Positions 15,947 to 27,327 are shown, counted from the first letter of the stretch. The stretch: 35,441 nt of DNA from Rhodoferax sp. (GCA_031291295.1 JARLJI010000020.1:1-35441), one strand, 5' to 3'. The notes: generated by a model not told the origin, from the letters alone. Program-made: numbers and translations.

Positions 15947-16975
15947 ATGATCATCGACTGCCACGGCCACTACACCACGGCGCCCAAGGCGCTGGAGAAC
16001 TGGCGCAACCAGCAAATTGCCGGCATCAAGGACCCGGCCGTCAAGCCCCGGGTGGCGGACCTCAAAATCAGCGACGACGAGCTGCGCGAATCGATCGAGG
16101 TCAATCAGCTCGCCAAGATGAAGGAGCGCGGCTCCGACCTCACCATCTTCAGCCCGCGCGCGAGCTTCATGGCACACCATATCGGCGACTTCAACGTGTC
16201 CTCGACCTGGGCTGCGATCTGCAACGAGCTGTGCTACCGCGTGTCCACGCTGTTTCCCGACAACTTCATCCCGGCCGCCATGCTGCCGCAGTCGCCTGGC
16301 GTGGATCCCGGAACCTGCATTCCCGAACTCGAGAAGTGCGTGAAGGAATACGGCAACGTCGGCATCAACCTGAACCCCGACCCCTCGGGCGGCCACTGGA
16401 ATTCGCCGCCGCTGTCCGACCGCTGCTGGTACCCGATCTACGAGAAGATGGTCGAGTACGACATCCCTGCGATGATCCACGTCAGCACCAGTTGCAACCC
16501 GGCCTTCCACACGACCGGTGCCCACTACCTGAACGCCGACACCACGGCCTTCATGCAGTGCCTGACCGCCGATTTGTTCAAGGACTTCCCGACGCTGCGC
16601 TTCCTGATCCCGCACGGCGGTGGCGCCGTGCCCTACCACTGGGGGCGTTTTCGCGGCCTGGCGCAGGAGCTCAAGAAGCCGTTGCTGTCCGAGCACCTGC
16701 TGAACAACATCTACTTCGACACCTGCGTCTACCACCAGCCCGGCATCGATCTGCTGAACACCGTGATCCCGGTGAAGAATGTGCTGTTCGCCTCGGAGAT
16801 GATCGGCGCCGTGCGCGGCATCGACCCCGAGACGGGCCACTACTACGACGACACCAAGCGCTACATCGAGGCCAGCAAGATCCTGAGCGCGGCCGACCGC
16901 CAGCAGATCTACGAAGGCAATGCGCGTCGGGTGTTTCCGCGGCTGGACGCGGTGCTGAAGGCAAAAAACAAGTAA
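15947..16975 (+). CDS. ligJ: 4-oxalomesaconate hydratase
   Basis: 342 residues from ATG 15947 (GGAAGG upstream). Amidohydrolase-superfamily barrel with metal ligands at the N-terminus H6 and H8 ([16 protein letters not shown]), later His in PAMIHVSTS and [16 protein letters not shown], and Glu in [12 protein letters not shown], all hallmark stretches of LigJ/PmdE. It adds water to 4-oxalomesaconate to give 4-carboxy-4-hydroxy-2-oxoadipate in the protocatechuate 4,5-cleavage pathway. It is first in the run ligJ-ligK-ligI-ligA-ligB-ligC. A hairpin-forming repeat separates it from ligK. Confidence 0.93.
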   Translation: MIIDCHGHYTTAPKALENWRNQQIAGIKDPAVKPRVADLKISDDELRESIEVNQLAKMKERGSDLTIFSPRASFMAHHIGDFNVSSTWAAICNELCYRVSTLFPDNFIPAAMLPQSPGVDPGTCIPELEKCVKEYGNVGINLNPDPSGGHWNSPPLSDRCWYPIYEKMVEYDIPAMIHVSTSCNPAFHTTGAHYLNADTTAFMQCLTADLFKDFPTLRFLIPHGGGAVPYHWGRFRGLAQELKKPLLSEHLLNNIYFDTCVYHQPGIDLLNTVIPVKNVLFASEMIGAVRGIDPETGHYYDDTKRYIEASKILSAADRQQIYEGNARRVFPRLDAVLKAKNK

Positions 16976-16982
16976 TCCCCGC

Positions 16983-17036
16983 CGTTCGGGCGGAGCCTGT
17001 CGAAGCCTTGCCCTTCGACAGGTTCAGGACGAACGG
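16983..17036. repeat. Palindromic interspersed repeat between ligJ and ligK
   Basis: CCTGTCGAAG (16996-17005) pairs perfectly with CTTCGACAGG (17013-17022) around seven bases, and outer arms CGTTCG/CGAACG extend the imperfect palindrome. The unit (…GAGCCTGTCGAAG…) is a widely dispersed bacterial repeat. It lies between the ligJ stop and the ligK ribosome site (AAGGAG 17053-17058), so it would form a strong hairpin in the operon mRNA. Confidence 0.8.
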
Positions 17037-17064
17037 GTTACCACAAGTGCAAAAGGAGAATCCC

Positions 17065-17754
17065 ATGAGCCTGAACAATCTGGGTATCGTGAAACGCAAC
17101 ATCGTGCGCGCCGACAAGGCCGCCGTCGAAAAACTCTCGCAATTCGGTGTTGCCACCGTGCATGAGGCCATGGGCCGTGTCGGCCTGATGAAGCCGTACA
17201 TGCGCCCCATCTACCCGGGCGCCCGTCTGTGCGGTACGGCGGTGACCATCCTGCTGCAGCCGGGCGACAACTGGATGATGCACGTGGCCGCCGAGCAATT
17301 GCAGCCTGGCGACGTGGCCGTGGCTGCCTGCACCACCGACAACTTCGACGGCTTCTTTGGCGACCTGCTGGCGACCAGCTTCAAGGCGCGCGGTGCCAGG
17401 GGCCTGATCATCGATGCGGGCGTGCGCGACGTGGCCGAGCTGGAGAAGATGGATTTTCCGGTCTTCAGCCGCGCCATTCATGCCAAGGGCACGATCAAGG
17501 CCACGCTGGGCTCGGTGAATATTCCGGTGGTGTGCGCCGGTGCCCTGGTCAATCCGGGCGACGTGGTGGTGGCTGACGCAGACGGCGTCGTCGTGGTGCC
17601 CGCCGCCATTGCGCAACAAGTGGCGGATGCGGCCGAGAAGCGCGAAAGCTTCGAAGGCGAAAAACGCGCCAAGTTCGCCGCGGGCGTGCTGGGCCTGGAC
17701 CTGTACAAGATGCGCGAGCCGCTGGAAAAAGCCGGTCTCAAATACATCGACTGA
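17065..17754 (+). CDS. ligK: 4-carboxy-4-hydroxy-2-oxoadipate aldolase
   Basis: 229 residues from ATG 17065 with AAGGAG seven bases upstream. RraA-like aldolase fold: [16 protein letters not shown]99-D100-L-L-A, and IIDAGVRD with R121 and D122, the substrate-binding Arg and metal-binding Asp known for HMG/CHA aldolases. It cleaves 4-carboxy-4-hydroxy-2-oxoadipate to pyruvate and oxaloacetate, the last step of the 4,5-cleavage route. Enzymes of this family also act on 4-hydroxy-4-methyl-2-oxoglutarate and decarboxylate oxaloacetate. The frame extends upstream through ligJ without a stop, but the ribosome site and family length fix this start. Confidence 0.92.
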   Translation: MSLNNLGIVKRNIVRADKAAVEKLSQFGVATVHEAMGRVGLMKPYMRPIYPGARLCGTAVTILLQPGDNWMMHVAAEQLQPGDVAVAACTTDNFDGFFGDLLATSFKARGARGLIIDAGVRDVAELEKMDFPVFSRAIHAKGTIKATLGSVNIPVVCAGALVNPGDVVVADADGVVVVPAAIAQQVADAAEKRESFEGEKRAKFAAGVLGLDLYKMREPLEKAGLKYID

Positions 17755-17763
17755 AGATACACC

Positions 17764-18690
17764 ATGTCAAAACCCACCACCGGTGATTTCACCAAGACCC
17801 CTGGCTGGCTCGACTGGTACGCCGGCCCGAGCAAGCCCCGCTTCAAGCTGCCCGCAGGCAGCGTGGACGCGCACTGCCACGTGTTCGGCCCCGGCGCCGA
17901 GTTTCCCTATGCGCCCGAGCGCAAGTACACGCCGTGCGACGCCAGCAAGGCCCAGCTGTTCGCGTTGCGCGACCACCTGGGTTTCGAGAAAAATGTGATC
18001 GTGCAGGCCACCTGCCACGGCGCCGACAACAGCGCGCTGCTCGATGCGCTGCGGGCGGCCAACGGCCGCGCGCGTGGCGTGGCCACCGTCAAGCGCAGCG
18101 TGAGCGATGGCGATCTGCAGGCCATGCACGATGCCGGTGTGCGTGGCGTGCGCTTCAACTTCGTCAAGCGCCTGGTGGACTTCACACCCAAAGACGAGCT
18201 GCTGGAAATTGCCGGCCGCATCGCCAAATGGGGCTGGCACGTGGTGATCTACTTCGAGGCGGTGGACCTGCCCGAACTATGGGACTTCTTCAGCGCGCTG
18301 CCGACCACCGTGGTGGTGGACCACATGGGCCGCCCGGACGTGAGCAAGCCGGTGGACGGCCCCGAGTTCGGGCTGTTCCTGAAGTTCATGCGCGAGCACG
18401 GCAACGTCTGGAGCAAGGTGACCTGCCCGGAGCGCCTGAGCGTGAGCGGCCCGAAGGCACTGGAAGGCGAGCAAAATGCCTACCGCGACGTGGTCCCGTT
18501 CGCCCGGCGCATCGTCGAGGAGTTCCCGGATCGCGTGCTCTGGGGCACCGACTGGCCGCATCCGAACCTGAAGGACCACATGCCCGACGACGGCCTGCTG
18601 GTGGACTTCATCCCGCACATCGCGCCGGCGCCAGAGCAGCAGCGCAAGCTGCTGGTGGACAATCCGAACCGCCTGTATTGGGGAGCCTGA
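17764..18690 (+). CDS. ligI: 2-pyrone-4,6-dicarboxylate lactonase
   Basis: 308 residues from ATG 17764. Amidohydrolase-type barrel with H37 and H39 (VDAHCHVFGP), the LigI stretches QATCHGADN, GVRGVRFNFVKRLVD and VVVDHMGRPDV, and the catalytic Asp D263 in WGTDWPHPN. LigI works without metal, hydrolysing 2-pyrone-4,6-dicarboxylate to 4-oxalomesaconate. Nine bases separate it from ligK and one base from ligA, consistent with an operon. Confidence 0.93.
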   Translation: MSKPTTGDFTKTPGWLDWYAGPSKPRFKLPAGSVDAHCHVFGPGAEFPYAPERKYTPCDASKAQLFALRDHLGFEKNVIVQATCHGADNSALLDALRAANGRARGVATVKRSVSDGDLQAMHDAGVRGVRFNFVKRLVDFTPKDELLEIAGRIAKWGWHVVIYFEAVDLPELWDFFSALPTTVVVDHMGRPDVSKPVDGPEFGLFLKFMREHGNVWSKVTCPERLSVSGPKALEGEQNAYRDVVPFARRIVEEFPDRVLWGTDWPHPNLKDHMPDDGLLVDFIPHIAPAPEQQRKLLVDNPNRLYWGA

Positions 18691-18691
18691 T

Positions 18692-19999
<1,308 letters not shown>

Positions 20000-20000
<1 letters not shown>

Positions 20001-20953
20001 TGGCCAAAACCATCAAAGTCGCCCTCGCGGGCGCAGGCGCGTTCGGCATCAAGCACCTGGACGGCATCAAGAACATCGACGGCGTCGAAGTTGTCTCGCT
20101 GGTCAGCCGCGATCTGGACAAGACGAAGGAAGTTGCCGCCAAATACGGCATTGGCCATGTAACGACCGAGCTGGCCGACAGCCTGGCGCTGCCGGAGGTG
20201 GACGCCGTCATCCTGTGCACGCCCACGCAGATGCACGCCGCGCAAAGCATCGCCTGCCTGAAAGCGGGCAAGCATGTGCAGGTGGAAATTCCGCTGGCCG
20301 ACAAGCTGGCCGACGCCGAGGCCGTGGTGGCGTTGGCGCGCCAGGGCGGCCTGGTCGCCATGTGCGGCCACACCCGCCGCTTCAACCCCAGCCACCAGTA
20401 TGTGCACCAGCAAATCGAGGCCGGCAAATTCAGCATCTTTCAGATGGACGTGCAGACCTATTTCTTCCGCCGTACCAACATGAACGCGCTGGGCCAGCCG
20501 CGCAGTTGGACCGACCACCTGCTGTGGCACCACGCCGCGCACACGGTGGACCTGTTCGCGTACCAGGCCGGCAGCCCGATCGTGCAGGCCAACGCCGTGC
20601 AGGGCCCGATCCACCCGCAGCTTGGTATCGCCATGGACATGAGCATCCAGCTCAAGGCTGCGAACGGCGCGATCTGCACGCTGAGCCTGTCCTTCAACAA
20701 CGACGGCCCGCTGGGCACCTTCTTCCGCTACATCGGCGACACGGCGACCTACATCGCACGCTACGATGACCTGTTCACGGGCAGGGACGAGCAAATCGAC
20801 GTGTCCAGGGTGGCCGTGTCGATGAACGGCATCGAGCTGCAGGACCGCGAGTTCTTCACCGCCATCCGCGAAGGCCGCGAGCCGAACTCCAGCGTGGCGC
20901 AGGTGCTCCCGTGCTACCAGGTGCTGGACCAGCTGGAGCGGCAGCTGCGCTGA
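20000..20953 (+). CDS. ligC: 4-carboxy-2-hydroxymuconate-6-semialdehyde dehydrogenase
   Basis: 317 residues from ATG 20000, overlapping the ligB stop by one base. Gfo/Idh/MocA-type fold: NADP-binding GAGAFGIKH (11-19) and a C-terminal domain with CGHTRRFNPSHQYV, TYFFRRTNMNALGQPRSWTD and LWHHAAHTVDLFAYQ, all typical of LigC/PmdC. It oxidises the hemiacetal form of the ring-cleavage product to 2-pyrone-4,6-dicarboxylate with NADP+. Last gene of the tight lig run; a repeat with a T-run follows. Confidence 0.93.
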
Positions 20954-20965
20954 GCGGACGCTCCT

Positions 20966-21015
20966 GATTCAATAGCTGCTCGCGCCCGTACCATGCGGGC
21001 TGCGGGCATTTTTTT
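20966..21015 (+). terminator. Possible terminator formed by an interspersed ATAGC repeat, copy 3
   Basis: AATAGCTGCTCGCGCCCG ... CGGGCTGCGGGCATTTTTTT: GCCCG (20984-20988) can pair with CGGGC (20996-21000), and seven T follow at 21009-21015. It belongs to the same repeat family as 231, 13763, 31324 and 35245 and sits between ligC and the aldo/keto reductase. The stem is short, so termination may be partial. Confidence 0.45.
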
Positions 21016-21029
21016 CTTGAGGAATTGAG

Positions 21030-22034
21030 ATGCAAACACGACAACTCGGCCCCTTCACCGTCTCCGCCATCGGCCTGGGCTGCATGAACCTGAGCCATGC
21101 CTATGGAACCCCGCCATCGGCAGAGCAGGGCGAAAAAGTCCTGCTGGCCGCACTGGACGCCGGCGTCACGCTGTTCGACACCGCCGCGCTGTACGGCTTC
21201 GGTGCCAACGAAACCCTGCTCGGCAAGGTGCTCGCCAGGCACCGCAGCCGCTTTAGGCTGGCCAGCAAGTGCGGCATGCAGGGCGTGGACGTGGCCGGCG
21301 ACGGCAAGCTGGTGCGCGTGATCGACGGCCGGCCGCAGACCGTGCGCGCCACCTGCGAGGCCAGCCTGCGCCGCCTGCAGACCGACGTGATCGACCTGTA
21401 CTACCTGCACCGCTGGGACAAGAAGGTGCCCATCGAAGACAGCGTGGGCGCCCTGAGCGAGCTGGTGCGCGCCGGCAAGATCCGCACCATCGGCCTGTCC
21501 GAAGTGTCGGCCGGCACGCTGCGCCGCGCGCATGCCGTGCACCCGATCAGCGCGGTGCAGACCGAGTACTCGCTGTGGACGCGCAACCCCGAGATCGCCT
21601 TGCTGCAGGCCTGCCGCGAACTCGGCGCCACGCTGGTCGCGTTCAGCCCGGTGGCGCGCGGCTTTCTGTGCGGCGCGGCTATCGACGTGAACGCGCTTGA
21701 GCCCAAAGACATCCGCCGCGCCATGCCGCGCTTCGCACCCGACAACTATGCCGCCAACCTCAAGCTGCTGCCGGCCTATCACGCGATCGCGCAGGAGGCC
21801 GGCTGCACGCCGGCCCAGCTCGCGCTGGCCTGGCTGCTGCGCCAGGGCGAACACATCATTCCCATTCCCGGCACCACCAGCGTCGCGCATCTGCAGGAAG
21901 ACCTGGGCGCCGACAAAGTCAGCCTCAGCGCCGATGTGCTGACGCGCCTGCAGGCCCTGATCAACCAGAAGACCGTGGCCGGCGCCCGTTATAACGCGCA
22001 GAGCGCCAGCGAAGTCGATACCGAGACTTTCTGA
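21030..22034 (+). CDS. Aldo/keto reductase
   Basis: 334 residues from ATG 21030 (GAGG upstream). The catalytic tetrad is visible: D50 and Y55 (FDTAALYG), K80 (LASKCGM) and H127 (YYLHRWD). C-terminal NADP-binding region IPIPGTTSVAHLQEDL. It resembles the AKR group often annotated as YakC-like. It would reduce an aldehyde or ketone with NADPH. Position after the lig operon suggests an aldehyde from lignin-derived aromatics, which is inference only. A repeat with a possible terminator separates it from ligC. Confidence 0.85.
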   Translation: MQTRQLGPFTVSAIGLGCMNLSHAYGTPPSAEQGEKVLLAALDAGVTLFDTAALYGFGANETLLGKVLARHRSRFRLASKCGMQGVDVAGDGKLVRVIDGRPQTVRATCEASLRRLQTDVIDLYYLHRWDKKVPIEDSVGALSELVRAGKIRTIGLSEVSAGTLRRAHAVHPISAVQTEYSLWTRNPEIALLQACRELGATLVAFSPVARGFLCGAAIDVNALEPKDIRRAMPRFAPDNYAANLKLLPAYHAIAQEAGCTPAQLALAWLLRQGEHIIPIPGTTSVAHLQEDLGADKVSLSADVLTRLQALINQKTVAGARYNAQSASEVDTETF

Positions 22035-22137
22035 CGCGCCATTTGGCATCGGCGTGCGGGATCGGGGACGTGCCGCCTTGCGACATCAACAAGCCCAAGT
22101 GCCGGGCGTCGAGGGTGCCCCCGCAAATCCCGGCGCC

Positions 22138-23382
<1,245 letters not shown>

Positions 23383-23385
23383 TCA

Positions 23386-24318
23386 ATGCCCAAATACGTC
23401 CAGTACTTGTACGATTCGAACATGAGGCTACACAACGGCATCGTTCTGTCCCAGGGCTTGTTCGGGGAGTCCACGCTGTTGCCGGACGTTGTGCACTGCG
23501 AGACGATTGCCGCGCGTTCGTCGCTGTACCACTGGGAACTCGCCCCGCACCGACATGACAGGCTGCACCAGGTGATTCTGCTGCAGGCCGGCGCCGGCGT
23601 GGTCCATCTGGACGGCGGCGCCTACCCATTCGGGCCGATGACGCTGATCAACGTGCCACCGGGAATTGTTCACGCGTTCCGTTTCGAGCCGGATTCACAA
23701 GGCTTTGTGGTGACACTGGCCGACGAGGTGCTGGACTTCATTTTGACGGGCGTCGGCGACGTGCGCTACACGCTGGGGCAGTCTTTGGTCTGTCCCGCCG
23801 AGCCTGGGTTGAGCGCACTGGTCCAGCAAATCTGGCACGAATTCAACAGCCTGGCCAGCGCCCGCGCCTTGATTCTTCGCAGTCTGTGTGCCACCTTGCT
23901 GGGGCTGGTTGCGCGCACCGTCTCGCAATCCGACCCGGCCGATGCCAAGTCGGCGCAGACGAATTTCCTCAAACGCTTCGAGGCCCTGGTGGAAGCGCAT
24001 TTCCTGGAACACTGGGGCGTGGCCAACTATGCGCGGGTGTTGTCCATTTCGCCAACGCACCTGGGCCGCATCGTCCGTGCGGCGACGGGCGAAGCTCCCT
24101 CACAACGGATCAACGCCAGGGTGCTGCGGGAGGCCCGGCGCAAGCTGGCCTATACCAACCTGCGCGTTTCAACCATCGCCTACGAACTGGGCTTTGCCGA
24201 CCCGGCCCATTTCAGTCGCGTCTTTACGCGCGCGGCAGGCGTGTCTCCCCGAACCTTCAGGGACCAGGTTGCCGGACCTCACGGCGCGGCGGCCGCCCCG
24301 ACCACCGCCTCGAGCTGA
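23386..24318 (+). CDS. pobR: AraC family regulator of pobA (PobR-like)
   Basis: 310 residues from ATG 23386; an in-frame TTG at 23365 is less likely. The N-terminal cupin-like sensor has WELAPHRHDRLHQVILLQAG and MTLINVPPGIVHAF. The C-terminal AraC domain has two helix-turn-helix motifs: NYARVLSISPTHLGRIVRAATG and STIAYELGFADPAHFSRVFTRAAGVSPRTFR. AraC-type PobR proteins activate pobA in response to 4-hydroxybenzoate, which fits the divergent arrangement. The last 40 bases overlap the end of the convergent LysR gene. Confidence 0.87.
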   Translation: MPKYVQYLYDSNMRLHNGIVLSQGLFGESTLLPDVVHCETIAARSSLYHWELAPHRHDRLHQVILLQAGAGVVHLDGGAYPFGPMTLINVPPGIVHAFRFEPDSQGFVVTLADEVLDFILTGVGDVRYTLGQSLVCPAEPGLSALVQQIWHEFNSLASARALILRSLCATLLGLVARTVSQSDPADAKSAQTNFLKRFEALVEAHFLEHWGVANYARVLSISPTHLGRIVRAATGEAPSQRINARVLREARRKLAYTNLRVSTIAYELGFADPAHFSRVFTRAAGVSPRTFRDQVAGPHGAAAAPTTASS

Positions 24319-25184
24319 TCACGCAGCCAGCGGTGCGCGGCGTCGTGCTGGTGGCGCACGTGCCAGATCATGTACATCGGCAGGGCGGGGCAGGGCACGG
24401 GCGGCTCGGCGCTGGCCAGGCCGCGCAGCGAGTGCGCTTGCAGCAGGCCGGGCACGGTGGCCAGCAGGTCGCTGCCGCGCAGGAAGGCGCCCAGGCCGGC
24501 GAAGCCCGGCACCATCACGGCGAAGCGGCGTTGCACGCCGCGCTCGGCCAGCCACTGGTCCAGGTCGAGCGCGCGGCGCGGCGCGTACAGCACGGTGATG
24601 TGGTCGGCCGCCAGGTAGTCGGCGCGGCCGCGCGGCGCGGCGCGCACGGCCGGGTCGTAGAACACGCGGTAGCGGTCCTCGAACAGGCGCTTTTGCAGGA
24701 TGTCGCTGCCCTCGGGCGGGCGCGGACTGATGATGAGCTGGCAGTGCTCGTGGCGCAGCATCTCCAGCGTCGGCACGTCGGAGGGGATGACGCGCAGCGC
24801 CACGCCCGGCGCCTGCGCGCGCAGCCGCGCCACGAGGGACGGCAGCAGCACGTCGCGCTGGAAGTCGTTGGCCGCGATGGTGAAGGTGGTCTGCCAGCGT
24901 GCCGGATCGAACTCGCCGGAGCGGGCAAAGCGCTCGAGCTCACCCAACAGCTCGCGCGCCTGCGCGGCCAGCGCCTCGGCCCGCGCGGTGGCCACGATGC
25001 CGCGCCCCGATTTGACGAACAGCGCGTCGCCCGTGATGCCGCGCAGCTTGTCCAGCAGGTGGCTCACGGCAGACTGGGTGACGCCCAGCCGAAGCGCCGC
25101 GCCGGTGATGGAGCCGGCTTCCACCACGGCCACCAGCAGCTGCAGGAGCCGCGCGTCAAGGTCGGACCAATCGAATTTACTCAT
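24279..25184 (-). CDS. LysR family regulator, divergent from the second ligAB pair
   Basis: 301 residues from ATG 25184 (MSKFDWSDLDARLLQLLVAV); ATG 25199 in frame would add five residues, and neither has a clear ribosome site. Helix-turn-helix: GSITGAALRLGVTQSAVSHLLDKLRGITGDALFV, a NodD/NahR-like subclass. The effector domain contains TFTIAANDFQRDVLLPSL and GLGAFLRGSDLLATVPGLL. It lies 86 bases from the start of ligA2 on the opposite strand, so it probably controls that pair. Its 3' end overlaps pobR by 40 bases tail to tail. Confidence 0.86.
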   Translation of the reverse strand: MSKFDWSDLDARLLQLLVAVVEAGSITGAALRLGVTQSAVSHLLDKLRGITGDALFVKSGRGIVATARAEALAAQARELLGELERFARSGEFDPARWQTTFTIAANDFQRDVLLPSLVARLRAQAPGVALRVIPSDVPTLEMLRHEHCQLIISPRPPEGSDILQKRLFEDRYRVFYDPAVRAAPRGRADYLAADHITVLYAPRRALDLDQWLAERGVQRRFAVMVPGFAGLGAFLRGSDLLATVPGLLQAHSLRGLASAEPPVPCPALPMYMIWHVRHQHDAAHRWLRDQLEAVVGAAAAP

Positions 25185-25270
25185 GCATCCTATGATCATT
25201 CATCTATTTATCTTTGGCAATGGGGCGGCAATACTGAACGTGTAGCAAGATTCCAACTCAGGAGATTGAT

Positions 25271-25621
25271 GTGACCACCCCGCTTCCCAAAATTCCCGGC
25301 ACCACGCTGTTCGACAGCGTGCAGGCGCAAAAAGGCTACGCGCTCAACAAGATGTGCTTCTCGTTCAATTCGGCCGGGAACCGCGAGGCGTTCAAGGCCG
25401 ACGAGGAGGCCTACATGCGCCAATACGGCCTGAACGAGCAGCAGGCCGCGGCCATCCGCGCGCGCAATGTGCTGGACCTCATCGCCGCTGGCGGCAATGC
25501 CTACTACCTGGCCAAGTTCGCCGGCATCTTCGGGCTGGACATGCAGGACATCGGTGCCCAGCAGACCGGCATGAGCAAGGAAGAATTCCGGGCCAAGCTG
25601 CGCGCGGCGGCCCACCCGTAA
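25271..25621 (+). CDS. Protocatechuate 4,5-dioxygenase alpha subunit-like protein, copy 2
   Basis: 116 residues from GTG 25271 (GGAG 25261-25264). LigA domain: PGTTLFDSVQAQKGYALNKM, NREAFKADEEAYMRQYGLN, LIAAGGNAYYLAKFAGIFG and QQTGMSKEEFRAKL. Shorter than copy 1 (no Q-rich tail) and clearly diverged, so not a recent duplicate. It should pair with the downstream LigB-like subunit, 21 bases away. Substrate may be protocatechuate or a substituted catecholic acid. Confidence 0.88.
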   Translation: MTTPLPKIPGTTLFDSVQAQKGYALNKMCFSFNSAGNREAFKADEEAYMRQYGLNEQQAAAIRARNVLDLIAAGGNAYYLAKFAGIFGLDMQDIGAQQTGMSKEEFRAKLRAAAHP

Positions 25622-25642
25622 ACAGTCAACAGGACAAATATC

Positions 25643-26488
25643 ATGGCAAAACTCATTGGCAGCGTGGGCACCTCCCACATTCCCGCGATCGGCAGCGCGA
25701 TCGCCAAGAGCCTGCAGCAGGACCCGTACTGGAAGCCGTTCTTCGACGGGTTCCCGCCGATCCGCGACTGGCTGGACACGGTCCGCCCCGACGTGGCGGT
25801 GATGTTCTACAACGACCACGGCCTGAACTTCTTCCTCGACAAGATGCCCACCTTCGCGGTCGGCGCGGCGCAGCAATACAACAGCGCGGACGAAGGCTGG
25901 GGCATCCCCACGCTGCCACCAGTGCAGGGCCAGCAGGACCTGTCGTGGCATGTGATCAATACGCTGATCGAGCAGGAGTTCGACATCGTGACCTGCCAGG
26001 AAATGCTGGTGGACCACGCCGTGACGCTGCCGCTCAAGCTGCTCTGGCCCGACAGCTGCCCGGTGCAGATCGTGCCCGTCTGCATCAACACCGTGCAATT
26101 CCCGCTGCCCTCGGCACGCCGCGTCTACGCCATGGGCCGGGCGGTCGGCGAGGCGATCCGGTCCTGGGACAGCGACAAGAAGGTGCTGGTGATCGGTTCC
26201 GGCGGCCTGTCGCACCAGCTCGACGGCGAGCGCGCCGGCCACATCAACAAGGAGTTCGACCTGCAGTTCATGAACAGCCTGCTGACCAACCCCGAGTGGG
26301 TGACCCGGTACAGCATTCACGAACTGGTCGAGAAGACCGGCACGCAGGGCGTGGAGCTGCTGATGTGGGTGGCCATGCGCGGGGCCCTGAGCGCCGGCGG
26401 CACCTCGGGCGTGCGCAAGGTGCACAGCAACTACCACATTCCCATCTCCAACACCGCCACCGGCTTGCTGGCGCTCGAAGCGGTCTGA
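25643..26488 (+). CDS. Protocatechuate 4,5-dioxygenase beta subunit-like protein, copy 2
   Basis: 281 residues from ATG 25643 (AGGA upstream). Fe ligands H12 (GTSHIPAIG), H59 (YNDH) and E238 (GVELLMW), base H191 (GGLSHQL): a complete extradiol active site. Hand comparison gives 30 identities in the first 60 positions with the LigB at 19146, so the two are old paralogues. The preceding LysR gene suggests separate induction. The subunits are not fused, unlike single-chain gallate dioxygenases. Candidates are protocatechuate, gallate or 3-O-methylgallate; the sequence does not decide. Confidence 0.88.
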   Translation: MAKLIGSVGTSHIPAIGSAIAKSLQQDPYWKPFFDGFPPIRDWLDTVRPDVAVMFYNDHGLNFFLDKMPTFAVGAAQQYNSADEGWGIPTLPPVQGQQDLSWHVINTLIEQEFDIVTCQEMLVDHAVTLPLKLLWPDSCPVQIVPVCINTVQFPLPSARRVYAMGRAVGEAIRSWDSDKKVLVIGSGGLSHQLDGERAGHINKEFDLQFMNSLLTNPEWVTRYSIHELVEKTGTQGVELLMWVAMRGALSAGGTSGVRKVHSNYHIPISNTATGLLALEAV

Positions 26489-26524
26489 GCCGTCGCGCCC
26501 GCACCTGGCCGCGAGCCGTGCGCG

Positions 26525-27214
26525 TCAGGCCGGCTCCAGGCCGTTGCGCCGCTTGATGTCGGCCGCCGCCGGCGAGACCATGAAGTCCAGCAGCGCGCTG
26601 ACCGCGCGGGCCTGTGTCGACGTGACCGACAGGCCCGCCGAGAAGATGGTGTTGATCTGGATCGCCGGTGGCAGCGGCCCCAGCACGTCGATGCCTTCCT
26701 GGTGGATCAGCTCGCTCAGTTGCTGGAACCCAAGCTCGACCTCGCCCCTGGCCACCAGCGAGCCCACCGGCACGCCGGGGGGCGCCTGCACGATGCGGCC
26801 CTTGATTTCGTCGGCGATGCCCCAGCGCTCGAACAGCTTGGCCAGGTGCACGCCACTGGGGCCGGTGGAGTAGCCGAGGCTGCGTGCCGTCAAGACGGCC
26901 TGCTTGACGGCTTCTTCCGACCCGATGTCCGAGTGCGGTGCGCCGGCCCGCACCGCGATGGAGACGCCAGAGTTGACCAGGTCGACCCGGCTGCCAGGCA
27001 CGATCCTGCCGGCCTGGGTCAGTTGCTCGATGGCGTTGGCCGCGAGGACCACCACATCGAACGCCTCGCCGCTCTGCACGCGCCTGGCCGCGTCCACGCC
27101 GCCCACCGACTCGATGGACACTTGCTGCGTGGAACTCTGCTGGAATTGGGCGACAAGCTCGGCCAGCACTTGCCGGGTCGCCATGGATGAAATGATGCTG
27201 ATGTTGGATGCCAT
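26525..27214 (-). CDS. ModA-like substrate-binding-domain protein without signal peptide
   Basis: 229 residues from ATG 27214. The fold pattern matches the molybdate-binding-type periplasmic binding proteins (PBP-like, SBP_bac_11): ISIISSMATRQVLAELVAQF, DAARRVQSGEAFDVVVLAANAI, LGYSTGPSGVHLAKLFERWGI and GEVELGFQQLSELIHQEGIDVLGPLP. It begins directly at the first beta strand; an in-frame stop at 27236-27238 lies just upstream, so no signal peptide is encoded unless a frameshift hides one. No ModB/ModC genes are adjacent. It is convergent with the second LigB gene. It is probably a cytosolic ligand-binding protein or enzyme of unknown role. Confidence 0.78.
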   Translation of the reverse strand: MASNISIISSMATRQVLAELVAQFQQSSTQQVSIESVGGVDAARRVQSGEAFDVVVLAANAIEQLTQAGRIVPGSRVDLVNSGVSIAVRAGAPHSDIGSEEAVKQAVLTARSLGYSTGPSGVHLAKLFERWGIADEIKGRIVQAPPGVPVGSLVARGEVELGFQQLSELIHQEGIDVLGPLPPAIQINTIFSAGLSVTSTQARAVSALLDFMVSPAAADIKRRNGLEPA

Positions 27215-27327
27215 GATGCCGCCTACGAAGGGGGGTTAGGCTGGGGCAGGGGCCTCAGCGCCAGGGAGGGCATGGGATTAAAACACAGGTCATGGCGCCC
27301 CCTAGAATCGCTTGAACAGGGAGCCCC

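Noticed and set aside
15814..17064. Upstream extension of the ligK frame through ligJ
   Set aside because: AAGGAG and ATG at 17065 give the family length; the upstream part is a shadow of ligJ.
25643..26488. Second LigB as a gallate dioxygenase of the fused DesB/GalA type
   Set aside because: Those enzymes are single chains of about 420 residues; here alpha and beta are separate genes, so that specific type is not supported.
27278..27308. TTAAAA ... TAGAAT as a promoter of the restriction-modification gene
   Set aside because: 19-bp spacer and poor -35 match; too weak to call.
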